DNA from: Phaeophleospora eucalypticola
Lineage: Eukaryota; Ascomycota; Dothideomycetes; Mycosphaerellales; Mycosphaerellaceae
Direction of reading: 5' to 3'
NCBI GenBank assembly: GCA_022814565.1
Contig: JAKLNG010000005.1
Coordinates: forward strand, 2,108,001 to 2,172,000
DNA length: 64,000 nucleotides
Shown: positions 42,283 to 53,358 of the stretch, in pieces
Layout: the number at the start of each line of letters is the position of its first letter
How positions within the stretch are numbered: position 1 is the stretch's first letter
The notes under the pieces: model-generated
Database searches by the model: none
The model's input: the letters and a program-made list of their open reading frames with translations, nothing else
Told to the model about the DNA's origin: nothing
Made by a program: the position numbers and the translations under genes

Positions 42283-43437
42283 CTACACCTCCTCCTCTGA
42301 ACAAGCCCTCTGAATCCTCTTCAAAACCCCATCAACTTCCCCCTCCCCAACATCCCTCCTCAGAATCCTCAAAACATCTTCCCAGACTTTCTTCCCAAAC
42401 TTCTCATTCCCTTTCCCTTGCAGCAAGGGCGCGGGCTCTTTAGTCCGATCCGCGGTCCAGAATTTCCCATGCCCCTCCACCCCCAATCCGATTCCGGAAA
42501 TGTAAGTTCGTGCCCCCTGCTCGGGGGCTTTCATGATCAGCGGCCCGACGACTCGTTTCCCGATGCCGACGAGCCAGCCGTCGAGTTCTCGCGAGATGCC
42601 AGTCTCCACGGCGCCGGGGCAGACGGTGATGATGCTCACGGGTGGAGGATCGGAGGGGAAGAGGTGACAGAGGTGAGTTTGGCAGTGTTGTAGGAAGAGT
42701 TTCGTGATGCTGTATTGCTCGAAGGTGCGGAAGGTGGCGCTCGAATTGAAATATTCGATTGGCGAAGTCGCGCTTCGTGCTTCCGGAGGCAGGGAGATTT
42801 GGTAGTGGGTGCCGGAGCTGACGAGTTCGAGTACGGGAGGAGTGGAGGCGATTTTGCTGATTTGGAGGAGTTTGGGCAGGAGGAGGAGGCTGAGATAGAC
42901 CGTGGAGAGGAGGTTGGTCTGATAAGAAGAACGTGAGCACGGTATCTTGAGCGTGAAGGAGTGAGGTGTTGTGATGCTAACCTGGATATCCCTCTCCCAT
43001 CCATACGCACTAACCTCAAATCTCGCCGCCATCAAACCCGCATTCAAACACACCACGTCCAATTTCTCCAACTCGTCCTCCACCCGTTTTGCAAATTTCT
43101 TCATACTCTCATAATCCATCATGTCCAGCTCCCTACCTCTCCAATCAGCAGAGCCCCTTGCCTTCCCCTTCATACCAACTCACCAAACCTTCACCACCCC
43201 ATTCCGTCCACCCTCCCCCTCAATCCATCCCTTCGCCTCCTTTCCCTTCCCCAAATCCCTCACACCCAGAACGACTCTCTCCGCCCCCAGCTGCACGAAC
43301 TTCAAAGCAGCAGCGCGGCCCAAGCCAGCGTTGCCGCCCGTCACAAGCACAGTCCGTCCTGAAAAGGAAGGCTTCGTATCTTTAGGAAGGAACAGTTTGC
43401 CTGAGAGGCTCTCCGTAATGGCGCTGAGGGGTGGCAT
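42283..43437 (-). CDS. Short-chain dehydrogenase/reductase
   Basis: Three exons, 43184-43437, 42982-43132 and 42283-42918, 346 residues. The first intron (GTGAGT...GGTAG) joins VVKVW to ELDMMDYES; the second (63 nt) joins ERDIQ to TNLLSTVYLS. The Rossmann cofactor loop TGGNAGLG is at 33-40, NAG at the end of beta-4 (CLNAGLM), the catalytic Ser in ELVSSGTHY, and the catalytic Tyr/Lys in QYSITK. It resembles fungal retinol-dehydrogenase-like SDRs; the substrate is unknown. The second intron is a multiple of three without a stop, so retention would add 21 residues. Confidence 0.88.
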
Positions 43438-44170
43438 CGCGACCCGACTTTGGTAGAGCTGAGACGTCAATTTGAGTGAACAAAGATTGATCAGTGAAGA
43501 AAGAGAGACATGTGATAAAACGGCAACGTGAGGTGTCAAGAGGAGTTAGGCTGCGCGAGTCGCGACATGCCTACCATGCCAATGTTTCTTATCCTTGCCT
43601 CGCAATTCCGCGACGTCCCGTTGGCCAGTACAAGAGAACTGTAGAACGATACAGGCATGATATGGTTGTCGACAAGGCGACGAAATATGATGTGATGAAT
43701 GGTGAAACCACATCAGTGAGGTGTGTAGGAGAATTAATGATAAACGGGGACTTTGCGGCAAGAGTGATGAGTGAGAAAGTGAGAGCAACTCAGATGGGCA
43801 CATGTATGATGCTTTAGCTCAAAGGATTCTCCAGTGTAATACTACATAGACAATTCAGGCCACACCTGTCGCGTCAAGAGGCGACTGTTTCTGGTGACGC
43901 TCGCATTCGTTGGGGGTATCATGGCAATTCATCATCAAACAACGCAGCTCATAAATCCGCTTCTGGAAGCTGCGAACATGCCGGTGTTTGGAACGCAAAA
44001 GGCCGTCAAATCGTTTCCAATGCCTCGAAACTCCAAATCAAATTCCATCACTGGGCCCAGCTCTGTCCTCGCACTCGGGAGCGCGCCCGTCGCTCATGCA
44101 TTGCTCGTTCGCAAGAGCTGGCGGAATCGCCACTCTGTTGCCGCGTCGGAGGAGTGACAAAGTCATATTG
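43438..44170. other. Intergenic, SDR promoter / DUF7514 gene 3' end
   Basis: About 730 bp with no supported gene. Short frames are open but none is recognisable. A CCAT tetranucleotide run lies beyond the other end of the SDR gene (about 42260-42280). Confidence 0.4.
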
Positions 44171-46444
44171 CTAGTACTGGCCGGGTTGGTAGTTATTCGG
44201 CGCATAGCTTCCGTAGCTATCTGTGCCGGCATTTGGCGCAGCCGAGTAGAAGCTTCGTCCCTGGGCGCCAGCGCCCGCATTGCCTCGAGGGCCGTAGTTG
44301 TTGGGAGGGGCGTTCGGGTCGTAACCGGGCGCGGGTGGACCACTGCGAGGTGGTATGGGCCGGCCGTTCATCATCTCATCGTCATTCATGTAATTCAAAT
44401 TTCTGTCAGGTGGTCTCCGGGCTTGATTGTATCGCATACCGTCCTCGTCTGCATCGCTTGAGAACCTGTCCCTTGGCGTACCAGAGTGTAGATTTGAGGC
44501 GTACTGGGATTGCGGAATGTTTCCAATGTCCATTGGATCGCTCCGAGCGAAGCCGCGTGCTGATGGTGGAGAATTCCGGCGCCCAGATTTCCCATAGCTG
44601 CCGGTCTGAAGTGGAGGAGGACCAGTTGACATCCTGTTCCTCCTGTTAGGAGGCGGAATGTTGACTGGGTCCGTCGACCCGCTCCTTGAGTACATGCCTT
44701 GCGGTGGCATTTGCGTGTTGGAGCGCGGTTGGACATTGCCTGAGTAGTCTGGTCTGTACTTGTTCGCGGCGGGCCGACTCGGCTCTCGAGAGCTCTGCGC
44801 GCTATCGCGTTCGAAGTCCCGTTCACGATCTCCTTCCCCTTCGTAGCGCTTTCCTGATCCTTCTTTGGCGAAGTAAGGCTTTCGTTCTCTCTCAATTGGC
44901 ATCGACGGGGGACTCAAATCTTCATCATCGACAGCGTTCGAGCTCTGAGATGTCTGAGAGTATGGAGCTCTCTCACGTTCCTGGAAAGAATTCTGTTGAG
45001 GAGGAGCAGACGCTGGCGGGGGTGGTGGAGGCGGCATTGCCGATGCTCCTCTCTCCAGCTGGATAAGAGCGGGCTCATGGTTCAAGCTGGAGATCAATCT
45101 CTGCTCCGCTTGTACATTAGGAGTGTTGGGTAACAGCCTGCGAGAGAGTTCCTTGGGGAACCGCTCCTTGGAGTCGTCTGCATTGGAGATGGGCATCTCC
45201 TTGACTGCCTGTGCCAAGCGCTCGAATTCAGTGTCCGGATGCGCCTGAATTAAGCAGGTCATGAACTGCTCGAACCCCATAGGAGTCAGAGCAGGTATCA
45301 CGGGTACGTCGTGGACCTGTTGCTGAATGAAATGATGTTGGCAGAGGAGCTTGCGGTACATCATCGAGATGGAATTCCAGGACATCTTGCCGCCCAATAT
45401 TATGGACCATGGGTAGTGTTCCTGCTCAACCTTGGTTTCCTCCAGGAATCGCAACAATTTCTGAGGAGGGATGACGAGATTCCCTTTGGGCTCATAGTCC
45501 TCAATGATATGCTTCGCGAGACCTCGCAAGAATTGGCTTAGTCGCATCGTTGGATTCCCGTTATCGAACAACGGTTGCCAGATCTTTTCCAAGGTGGTGG
45601 CTTCGTCTGTATCCTCCGATACGGGAGCGGGAACGCTGCGGCGGCGAGTCGTGGAGTCGAAATAACCTGATTGGGCATCCTTGCTGTCCTTTCTCGAGGA
45701 CTTTGGACTACCAGAGGCCTCCCTTCTCCTGGCGGTAGCCTCGGTCGTCAAAGGCAAAGTTCCATCGACTGCGGTGGTCTTGCTCCTTCGTAGACCCCCT
45801 ACCACCTCCGGCTGAGGAGGCCGTGGAGTCGTTTCCTTGCAGCTTTGCGTGCTACCGCGGCTCCTCTCGCTCCCACTACACTCACTACCGTCATCTGACA
45901 CGGCGCGCGGTGGTGAGTAATGAGGTTCGCGTGCATTGCGACTGAATCGTGGCGATGGTGGAGTGAAGCGAGGAGGAAAAGAGTCTGTCGAGTTCTGCAG
46001 AGGAGATCTTGGTGTCGGCGAGTCAGAGCCCGAATAAGTAGACGGAGGAGCTTGTTGCGACTGCTGAGAGTGAACCGAAGAGCTTGGAGTTGGGGCTCCC
46101 AGGTTGGCAGCCTGAAGATTCCGGATGACTTGCTCAGTGACCTGTTCGGTGAGCTTCTTCATGAAGTCGGGATCCAGCTGATTCACCGAAGGCGACTGGT
46201 CGAAGGCCGTGTTGACGGCATCCTTGATTGGCTGAGGCTGATGCGCCCCATTGAGATGCGAAGCAGTCCTTGAGCGCGAGGTGTTTGGTATCTTTGGGTG
46301 TTGGGTGTGTTGCTGGTAGTATTGGGCGGGCATCTGCGGCGAGTGAGTTTGTGATGTCCCGCTGGTAGCAGTCGGCTCCTGAGGAGGAGGTGCCTGAGAG
46401 TTGCCGGCGTCGGGTGGCAGAGGAGGAGAAGGTGCAGAGCCCAT
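44171..46444 (-). CDS. DUF7514 domain protein, disordered flanks
   Basis: Intronless frame of 757 residues. The one ordered region (about 285-450) matches the fungal domain DUF7514, recognised from EKIWQPLFDNGNPTMRLSQF, the IEDYEPKGNLVIPP segment, CQHHFIQQQ, TPMGFEQFM and the closing ERFPKELSRRLLP. The N-terminus is Pro/Gln/Ser-rich; the C-terminus is rich in Arg, Asp, Gly, Pro, Tyr and Asn with a prion-like end (SYGSYAPNNYQPGQY). The domain is widespread in filamentous fungi but its function is unknown. It is divergent from STE11 across 3 kb. Confidence 0.85.
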   Translation of the reverse strand: MGSAPSPPLPPDAGNSQAPPPQEPTATSGTSQTHSPQMPAQYYQQHTQHPKIPNTSRSRTASHLNGAHQPQPIKDAVNTAFDQSPSVNQLDPDFMKKLTEQVTEQVIRNLQAANLGAPTPSSSVHSQQSQQAPPSTYSGSDSPTPRSPLQNSTDSFPPRFTPPSPRFSRNAREPHYSPPRAVSDDGSECSGSERSRGSTQSCKETTPRPPQPEVVGGLRRSKTTAVDGTLPLTTEATARRREASGSPKSSRKDSKDAQSGYFDSTTRRRSVPAPVSEDTDEATTLEKIWQPLFDNGNPTMRLSQFLRGLAKHIIEDYEPKGNLVIPPQKLLRFLEETKVEQEHYPWSIILGGKMSWNSISMMYRKLLCQHHFIQQQVHDVPVIPALTPMGFEQFMTCLIQAHPDTEFERLAQAVKEMPISNADDSKERFPKELSRRLLPNTPNVQAEQRLISSLNHEPALIQLERGASAMPPPPPPPASAPPQQNSFQERERAPYSQTSQSSNAVDDEDLSPPSMPIERERKPYFAKEGSGKRYEGEGDRERDFERDSAQSSREPSRPAANKYRPDYSGNVQPRSNTQMPPQGMYSRSGSTDPVNIPPPNRRNRMSTGPPPLQTGSYGKSGRRNSPPSARGFARSDPMDIGNIPQSQYASNLHSGTPRDRFSSDADEDGMRYNQARRPPDRNLNYMNDDEMMNGRPIPPRSGPPAPGYDPNAPPNNYGPRGNAGAGAQGRSFYSAAPNAGTDSYGSYAPNNYQPGQY

Positions 46445-47107
46445 GCTGACGGTGTTTGGTACTGAGCTTGCGCTAATGCGAGCTCGAATGCTGTAGCTTG
46501 GATCGAGGTGTCGCGCCCGTGCAAGACGATGAAGGCGGTATCCAATGCTAGCGCAGTGTGCCTGAGCGCATTATTCGATGTCGAAATGCAGAGATGGGTA
46601 GGAATATGGCGGGTGGCGACACAGGACGCAGAGGAGAGGAGCTCAGGTTGGTCGTGGTCGAGGTCGGGATGGGAGTCGGGTGGATCTGGTTGGTATAATT
46701 ATGCTCGGTGCAAAGCGGCGGAGCTGATGCTGGAGCTGAAGCTGGTGCAGGTTGTCGGGAGGTCGAGGCAGGCGCTGTCGTGGCCATGCGGGTCGCGGAG
46801 TCGAGAGTGCGCGCGAGGAAGGCGTGAGTGGAGGAGGTCGTCGTGGTCGGCGCAGGAAGGGACGCAGGACGCAAGACGCAGGAAGTGCAGCGGCGGACGG
46901 GATGGGTCAAGTATGGCAGGCTCGCTTCCCTGTGCTGTGCTGTGCTGTGCGGCTGCAGAGGGCAACCAGGTGGGTGTCGAGGCGGTATCCAGGCGCTCCA
47001 GGGTGAGGCAGACGGGCAGACGGGCAGACTGGCAGGAACCTGAACCTGAGCGTGGTTGGATCGAGGAGCAGCAAGAGTGCAAGAGAGTACACCGCCACGC
47101 TCTCACC

Positions 47108-47139
47108 AAATCAAATCGAATCAAATCGAATCAAATCAA
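47108..47139. repeat. Short tandem repeat, AATCAAATCG-type
   Basis: A run of AAATC/GAATC units, about three copies of a 10-bp period, in the STE11/DUF7514 intergenic region. Confidence 0.75.
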
Positions 47140-48060
47140 CTTGGAAGGCCACCTCACACGCCGCAGCCACAGCGCTTCACGCTGCTCGCTTTACACTTCG
47201 CACAGCAACAGGGTGATGCTGATACAGCCAGATGCTCGTTGCTTCTGGCGCTGCTCGGGTCGCAGGAAACAATGACGTTGCGGCAGAAACAGACCGGTGC
47301 ACCACTCGCGTGCCGGTCGCTCGGGCGTGGAGTCCCCAGCGCTCGGCAACGGATTGACTGCCGCGCGCTTGTGGATTGGCTCGCCGCTGTGACTGGCTTC
47401 ACTCTCTGTGCTTCGGGAGTGTGGTCAGGCTGGATACGGCATCGATGTGGCGATCGTAGCAGAAGTAGTCAGTCGTGATGTGAGAGGGTGGGATGGTCGT
47501 GACGACGTGCGAGATGATGGCACCTGCGACACGTCGAATCATTTTATATACCTCATCGCTGCCATCACCCTCTGTTCCACCACCGCCACGGCTGCCGCAT
47601 GGCGCGTCCCAAGTTCCGACGAAAACAATCAACATGTCATGCACGTCGAAAACACCACACACGGCAATGGCCCTACGACGGCCGCACTGACCGCAGCCCG
47701 TTGTTATCAGCTAACGACTTCGACGGTAATCGCTCTGGCGACATTCGTGCAGGGAAGTGCCTTCATGCCAGCCTCGATATCCCCGCTCATGCTCTCATAT
47801 GCCGCGTCTCAGCACCTCTCAGGGTCGCTTCTTTTGCTGGAGAAAGGGTGGCCGAAGGAAGGCTCGCCACCGGTCGAGCCTTGCCTTACGCCCTGCTGCG
47901 TCGGGTGCACACCACTTTCATGTCCGTCTTGGGTAGCCGAGCGAGACACCTGAGAGCTATGCGGCTCTGCGAGCGATGTCCCGGCCCTAACTCGCCGCCG
48001 CAGCAGCCAAACTGTGGTGCTCTAGTGCCCGTGTCTGGGATAGATAGATAGGCGGAGTTT

Positions 48061-48096
48061 GAAGGATGTGAAGGATGTGAAGGATGTGAAGGATGT
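48061..48096. repeat. Perfect 9-bp tandem repeat, four units
   Basis: GAAGGATGT repeated four times without mismatch, followed by a partial GAA. Non-coding context. Confidence 0.9.
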
Positions 48097-49456
48097 GAAA
48101 AGGGCCTTCGCGGCCTCGCATCATCATCATGGCACATAGCCAGATCAGCGTGCCGGGCGAAGCTCGTGATGGTGTTCGGGGAGCAGGAGTGTTGCGTTGG
48201 CATGGCCGCCGGTCTGGGCACAGTGGCATGCTGAGAGCTTCGCCGTTCTGCCTCGTTTGACTCACCTGGTGCGTGAGAGATGCAGCAAAGTGTTGGCCTC
48301 AGGCGAATGTGGGTGGCAGCGAGTGCACTGTGAGTGGAGCGCGAGCAGGGCATGTCCTATGTCCCATCTTTCCTGAAACGCGCGATGGCCATGCTCACTC
48401 ATCCTGCCGAGACGCGGTCACTGCGGTGCAGCGGTGATGATTGGTGCACCGCCATGTGAAACGCTGCCTGCTGCCACGAGACCGACCAAGCACAGCAAAG
48501 CAGCAGGTTTTGGGGGCATTCGTTATTTCGCAATGAAATGGGGCCTTTTATCTCCACCACGGTATTGAGTAGGAAGCAGCGAGAGTCGGTTGGCAGTGCT
48601 TCTCGGCAGCATCGGGGTTCGGCAGCTGATCATTTTCCCATCTTTGCGCCTGCGAGTCAGTGATGATGGATGTAAATGAGTGATGCGCATTGCGAGCGTC
48701 TGACGTGACGAGGCCTACTGCTTCACGACGCGAGCATTCCGAGGAATCTGTGGCAGCGACGGGGCCACGAGGGGCCTGCGGAGTGTCGCAGAGGGTGGTT
48801 TGTTCTGCGTATGATCACTGCGCGGGTGTGTGAGATGTGAAAGCGTCGGAGTTGGAGGGCGACAATTTCACGGCGGCAGCAGCAGGAGTGCTCATCTGTG
48901 GCACGCGCTCTGGCAGCCGGCGTTTCAGGTTGCTCGACGCCGCATCGAATCGACATCCAAACCCACAAACCCTCAGTAGTGACCCTCTCCCACCGGCGAC
49001 CTCCTACTCCACCACTGTCCACCACCTGAACTACTCCACTGCCTCCTGTCGCCCACAACACTCTCTGGCAGCTAGCTACCACCACCGCCCTCCCTCTTCA
49101 CCTCGAACTGTATACACCTGCTTGCCGCCCGCTCGATCCTACAGTCGAACATAGCTCGAGTTCAACCGCGACTGCATCTGCGACTCCCACTGCGACATCT
49201 CCGGCGCTTCGCTCGCGCCTCCTGCTGGCTGCGTCGCACTCCCACACATACACCACACGAGCCCCGACTCCCGCTCGCGCAGCACCGCAGCCGCGAGACA
49301 GAGGCGACGATGTGGGCTTGCTGCTGACGGTCATTGGTGCGCCATCCTTCTTTGTTCCGCAGCGACCTCTCACTCGCCCCCCGGCCGCCCTCTGCATAAC
49401 CCCCCGAATTACTTTGTCCTCCACCCTGCTCGCTCCTACCTCTCACCTACCAAGCC

Positions 49457-52366
49457 ATGACGGCCGTCGCCTCTCGTTCGCCTTACCCGGCTCCTGGATT
49501 CGGCGGTAACATGGCCTCACATTACCGTCCGCCTGCCTCCGCGGCCGCCGTGAACGGCCATGGTGTCTTCACCTCGCCTACCGAGTCTGAGTTCTCCGAG
49601 TCGTACAGAGATGGCAAGGAGTCGGTGTTGGATTGGGATGAGGACCGTGTAGCAGAATGGCTCAAGAGCATCAAGTGCAGCGAATACGTCGATATATTCC
49701 GCAAGAACAACATCAATGGCGAGAATCTCATGGACATTGATCAGTCGACGCTGAAAGAGATGGGTGTCAAGAAGATTGGTGATCGTGTTCGCATCGGATC
49801 ACAAGCCAAAGTCTTCCGGAGTAATGTCTACAAGCGCACCTCGAAGCGCCATATCAACAGGGTATGTCTATTGCTAAAAGCAGGTCATGAAGCTGATAGC
49901 TGACGTCTGGCGTAGCACTCGCTAGCTGCCTTGGATGGCAACTCGCAACAACTTACCCCTCCCTCCTCCGGCTCACCACGACCATTACATTCCGCTGCAC
50001 GCACAGGAAACACATCACGCGCTGACAAGCGAATATCAAGGCAATTAAATGGCGCCGACATTGCATATGCTGCTCACATCGGCAAGACAGCTTCACGGCC
50101 GAGCTCACCCATGGTCGACCAGGAGAATCGGAGTACAAGGAATCAACGCCACGGAGCTCCCAGTCCATTAGAGAACTCGCGAAAAGACAACAACACCCAA
50201 TTTTATAATCAAAACCAAAACCCACCCTTGACAGCCCGATTAGCGAGTAGCTCCCGAACGACTCCGGTCGAGACGCCGCAAACTGCTCGCTTCCACGTGA
50301 AGGCTCAGCCGTCAATCGACAACATCAACTCCACGGTCAATGGTCTCCCCAGCGACAAGCCATGGATAAAGGTGATTTATGAGAATGGCCGCTACTCTGT
50401 CATCAACATTGAAGGTTTCCGAACCGCCGAGGACATTATCCGTATCACTCTACGAAAAGGGGCGCTCAACGAGAACCATTTCCGATCATACTGCTTCTAC
50501 GTGCTTGATGGTACTGACCCCAATCCAACGTTTTGCCGACGCTTGGGTGAAGCAGAGCTGTGCAAGCTGTGTCACGATGGTGTCCGCAGCGAGCGAGGGC
50601 GTCTCATTCTGAGGAAGATTCACGCAGGAGAGCCAGAAGGAGAGCAGCTCAGGTCGGCTGCACGGATAGCAGAACAGCAGCATCCGGAACCACCTGCCAT
50701 CGAAGTACAGCATCCTGCGAAATCAAAGAGTCAGTTGAAGATCGAAAAGCTCACCGGTGAGCCATTGGCCGCTGTCAGCTACCCCATGAGCCCAGCGAGC
50801 CAGGCCGAGAGGAATGACTACTTCCAAACACAATCAGGCGGTGTTCAACGGAACGTGAGCACGGCGTCCACGGCTTCAGCACGCGCCCGCAAGTTGAAGG
50901 ACTTCTATGGCGCGCGACCTCCCACAGAGCTCATCACACAGGACCTGCAGTCATACTTCCCAGAGGTTGCCAAAGAAGACATGGACCGTACTGTGCGCAT
51001 GTCAATACGAAGAAGTAGAAGACTCAGTCGTGCGGTCAGGACATTAAGTATGGCAAGTAACTTCAGCGTTGCGAGCAGTCTGAAAGATGCACCGCCATTG
51101 CCAACCATTGCCGATACATGGCTGAAAGAAGCGAATGCTCAACAGAAAGCCGGTCTGCGGCCTCTGAGCGTGGTTCGACTAGGCAAGACCGACTCGCATC
51201 GAGAGTCGGTGACAAGTAGTGTTCTGGAGCCATTGGATGAAGAGTCACCCCTGGAGCCGAATCGAAAGAGCTACGTCTCCTTCGGCGGTGATAGTGGCTC
51301 TGATACAACCACAAGCAACCTCGCGGTCACCGATCCCGAAGGTCAGACGGTCATGCACTCGTATTTCGACGATACCGGAAGCAGTCCACCGGCGACCGAA
51401 GGAGGCAGTGACAGCTTAAATTCGCGTCTTTCTCGCTTCATTGCAGAAGATGGTGAGGAGCTCGATGAAGAGCTGATGCAGCATCTGGAAAGCGATAGCT
51501 GGGACAACCTGAAGTACATGAAGGGAGCCATGATCGGACAGGGCTCGTTCGGTACAGTGTTCCTGGCACTGCATGCAGTCACGGCAGAGTTGATGGCTGT
51601 CAAACAAGTCGAGATGCCTACTAACAGCGGATCCGCCATGGATGCCAAGAAGAACAGCATGATCGAGGCTCTGAAGCACGAGATCAGCCTTCTGCGAGAT
51701 CTCAAGCACGAGAACATCGTCCAGTACCTCGGCTCTAACAGTGACGAAAATCACTTGAACATTTTCTTGGAGTACGTTGCTGGAGGGTCTGTGGCAACCA
51801 TGCTGGTCAATTACGGTTCACTACCGGAAGGCCTCATTGCCAACTTCGTTCGACAGATTTTGCAAGGTCTGAACTACCTACACTCCAAGGACATCATCCA
51901 CCGTGATATCAAGGGCGCCAACATCTTGGTCGACAACAAGGGAACTGTCAAGATCTCCGATTTCGGTATCAGTAAACGCGTGGAGGCATCTACTCTGTTG
52001 AACCCACAGCCACATCTGAAGCGCGGAGGTCCTCGCGTGTCTCTGCAAGGCTCCGTGTTCTGGATGGCACCGGAAGTCGTAAGACAGACTGCCTACACCA
52101 AGAAAGCAGACATCTGGAGTTTGGGCTGTCTGGTCGTGGAGATGTTCACTGGTCAGCACCCACATCCCAACTGCACCCAGCTGCAAGCCATCTTCAAGAT
52201 CGGTGGATCCGGCAACAACGCGGACAAGGCAAGACCTGATCTGCCTGACCAAGCGAGCGACGACGCCAAGGACTTCCTGCGACGAACTTTCGAGATCGAA
52301 CACGAGAAGCGTCCAAGTGCCGACGACCTGATCAAGAGCAACTTTGTCACCAAACCCAAGGCATGA
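49457..52366 (+). CDS. STE11: MAP kinase kinase kinase STE11
   Basis: Two exons, 49457-49861 and 49916-52366, 951 residues; the 54-nt intron (GTATGT...GCGTAG) joins KRHINR to HSLAALDG. A SAM domain is at about 52-118 (WDEDRVAEWLKSIKCSEY; ...LKEMGVKKIGDR), a Ras-binding/RA-like domain at about 286-375 (KPWIKVIYENGRYSVINI), and the kinase domain at about 665-945 with IGQGSFGTVF, MAVKQV, HRDIKGANIL, DFGISK and MAPEV. The SAM domain binds the adaptor Ste50 and the kinase phosphorylates MAPKKs of the mating, filamentation/virulence and osmotic pathways. The architecture (SAM, RBD, kinase) matches S. pombe Byr2 and filamentous-fungal SteC. Confidence 0.95.
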
Positions 52367-53358
52367 GAATAAAGAATGCCATGATCATTCGTGATTGAGA
52401 GCGAGCGAGCGTTTCGAATTCGATTAATCTGCTTTTACTGCATTGCGCGTGGAACTAGGGAATGGGATGGGCAGCACGAATTAGACACGTCTGATGCGAC
52501 GAGACGGAAGAAGAAGAAGAAGAAGAAGAAGAAGAAGAAGAAGAAGAAGAAGAAGAAGAAGAAGAAGAAGAAGAAGAAGAAGAAGGAAGAAGAAGGAAGA
52601 AGGAGCCACGGTTCGCAATTGATTTCCTCTCAACACCTTTCAGCCTAATGAGGTCAAGAAATGAGAAGGAAACGGAGGGTTGTCATGTATTTACGGATCT
52701 GATGCATGGAGAGACAGACAGACAGAGGAGGATGGATTGACATGAGCGCCAAGAACTAATGGTAATGAGACCAACACCATCTTCTTATTCATCTTCTTCA
52801 TCATCGTATCCCTATTTGGTCATCACTTTCACACGCGCTGTCACTCGTTCACATCACGTGGTGCCACTTGCTGCTGACAGAAGGCGATGCAATTCCTGCT
52901 GACAGGAGCAGCGATGTAATGACACGGCGCCTCCTGCGACGATTCCCGGTCCTGGCTGCTTGGAAAATAGGAATCTAAAATCTGCAACGCCGATTGTTGC
53001 AGGAAGACTCTCCAGAATCGCCGCAAGTGCCGCCGATTTCTCTCCCTCTGCTTTGAGACGAACAAGAAATCGAGATCTATCTTGACGTATTGCAATTGAG
53101 AAAGGGAGTTCTATGACTAGGATTCTCCGCCAGACGCATTACTATAGGGTATCTACACAAGCGAACAAAAGATCAGGTAAAAAGACTCGAGAAAAGGAAT
53201 ATAATCAAAACGCATGTATTCCCATCTCTTCCGCCGCTTGGTGCAGAGAAGAAGAATACATCTTTCCTGGCCAGGTAGGGACAGACTGACTCCAGAAGAG
53301 CAGCATCCTCTTCTCTTTATTTCGCCTCTCCTCTCATCTCCTCTCCACACTCTCCTCA
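52367..53358. other. STE11 3' region with GAA microsatellite and convergent APC/C-activator 3' end
   Basis: About 990 bp between convergent stop codons, with no gene seen. The GAA run (52507-52603) lies 140 bp after the STE11 stop and could be in its 3' UTR. Confidence 0.5.
52507..52603. repeat. GAA trinucleotide microsatellite
   Basis: An uninterrupted GAA run from 52507 to about 52585 (about 26 units), then GGAAGAA interruptions to 52603. Purine on the plus strand, so a possible triplex-forming tract. Confidence 0.95.

Larger units (their letters stand above)
46445..49456. promoter_or_regulatory. Large divergent regulatory region, DUF7514 gene / STE11
   Basis: Three kilobases between divergent starts, the largest gene-free gap in the window. 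The open frames overlap on both strands and are low complexity. Several short tandem repeats lie here: four TGTGC units at 46931-46950, GGGCAGAC-type units near 47010-47030, AATCAAATCG units at 47108-47139, and four GAAGGATGT units at 48061-48096. The 500 bp before STE11 are C-rich, suggesting a long 5' leader. Confidence 0.5.

Noticed and set aside
46508..47275. A 255-codon plus-strand frame before STE11
   Set aside because: Composition is dominated by Arg/Ser/Gly from GC-rich repeats and overlapping frames on both strands are equally long; no recognisable features.
47408..47953. A 181-codon plus-strand frame
   Set aside because: It has some hydrophobic stretches but no start context, family signature or exon structure; not reported as a gene.
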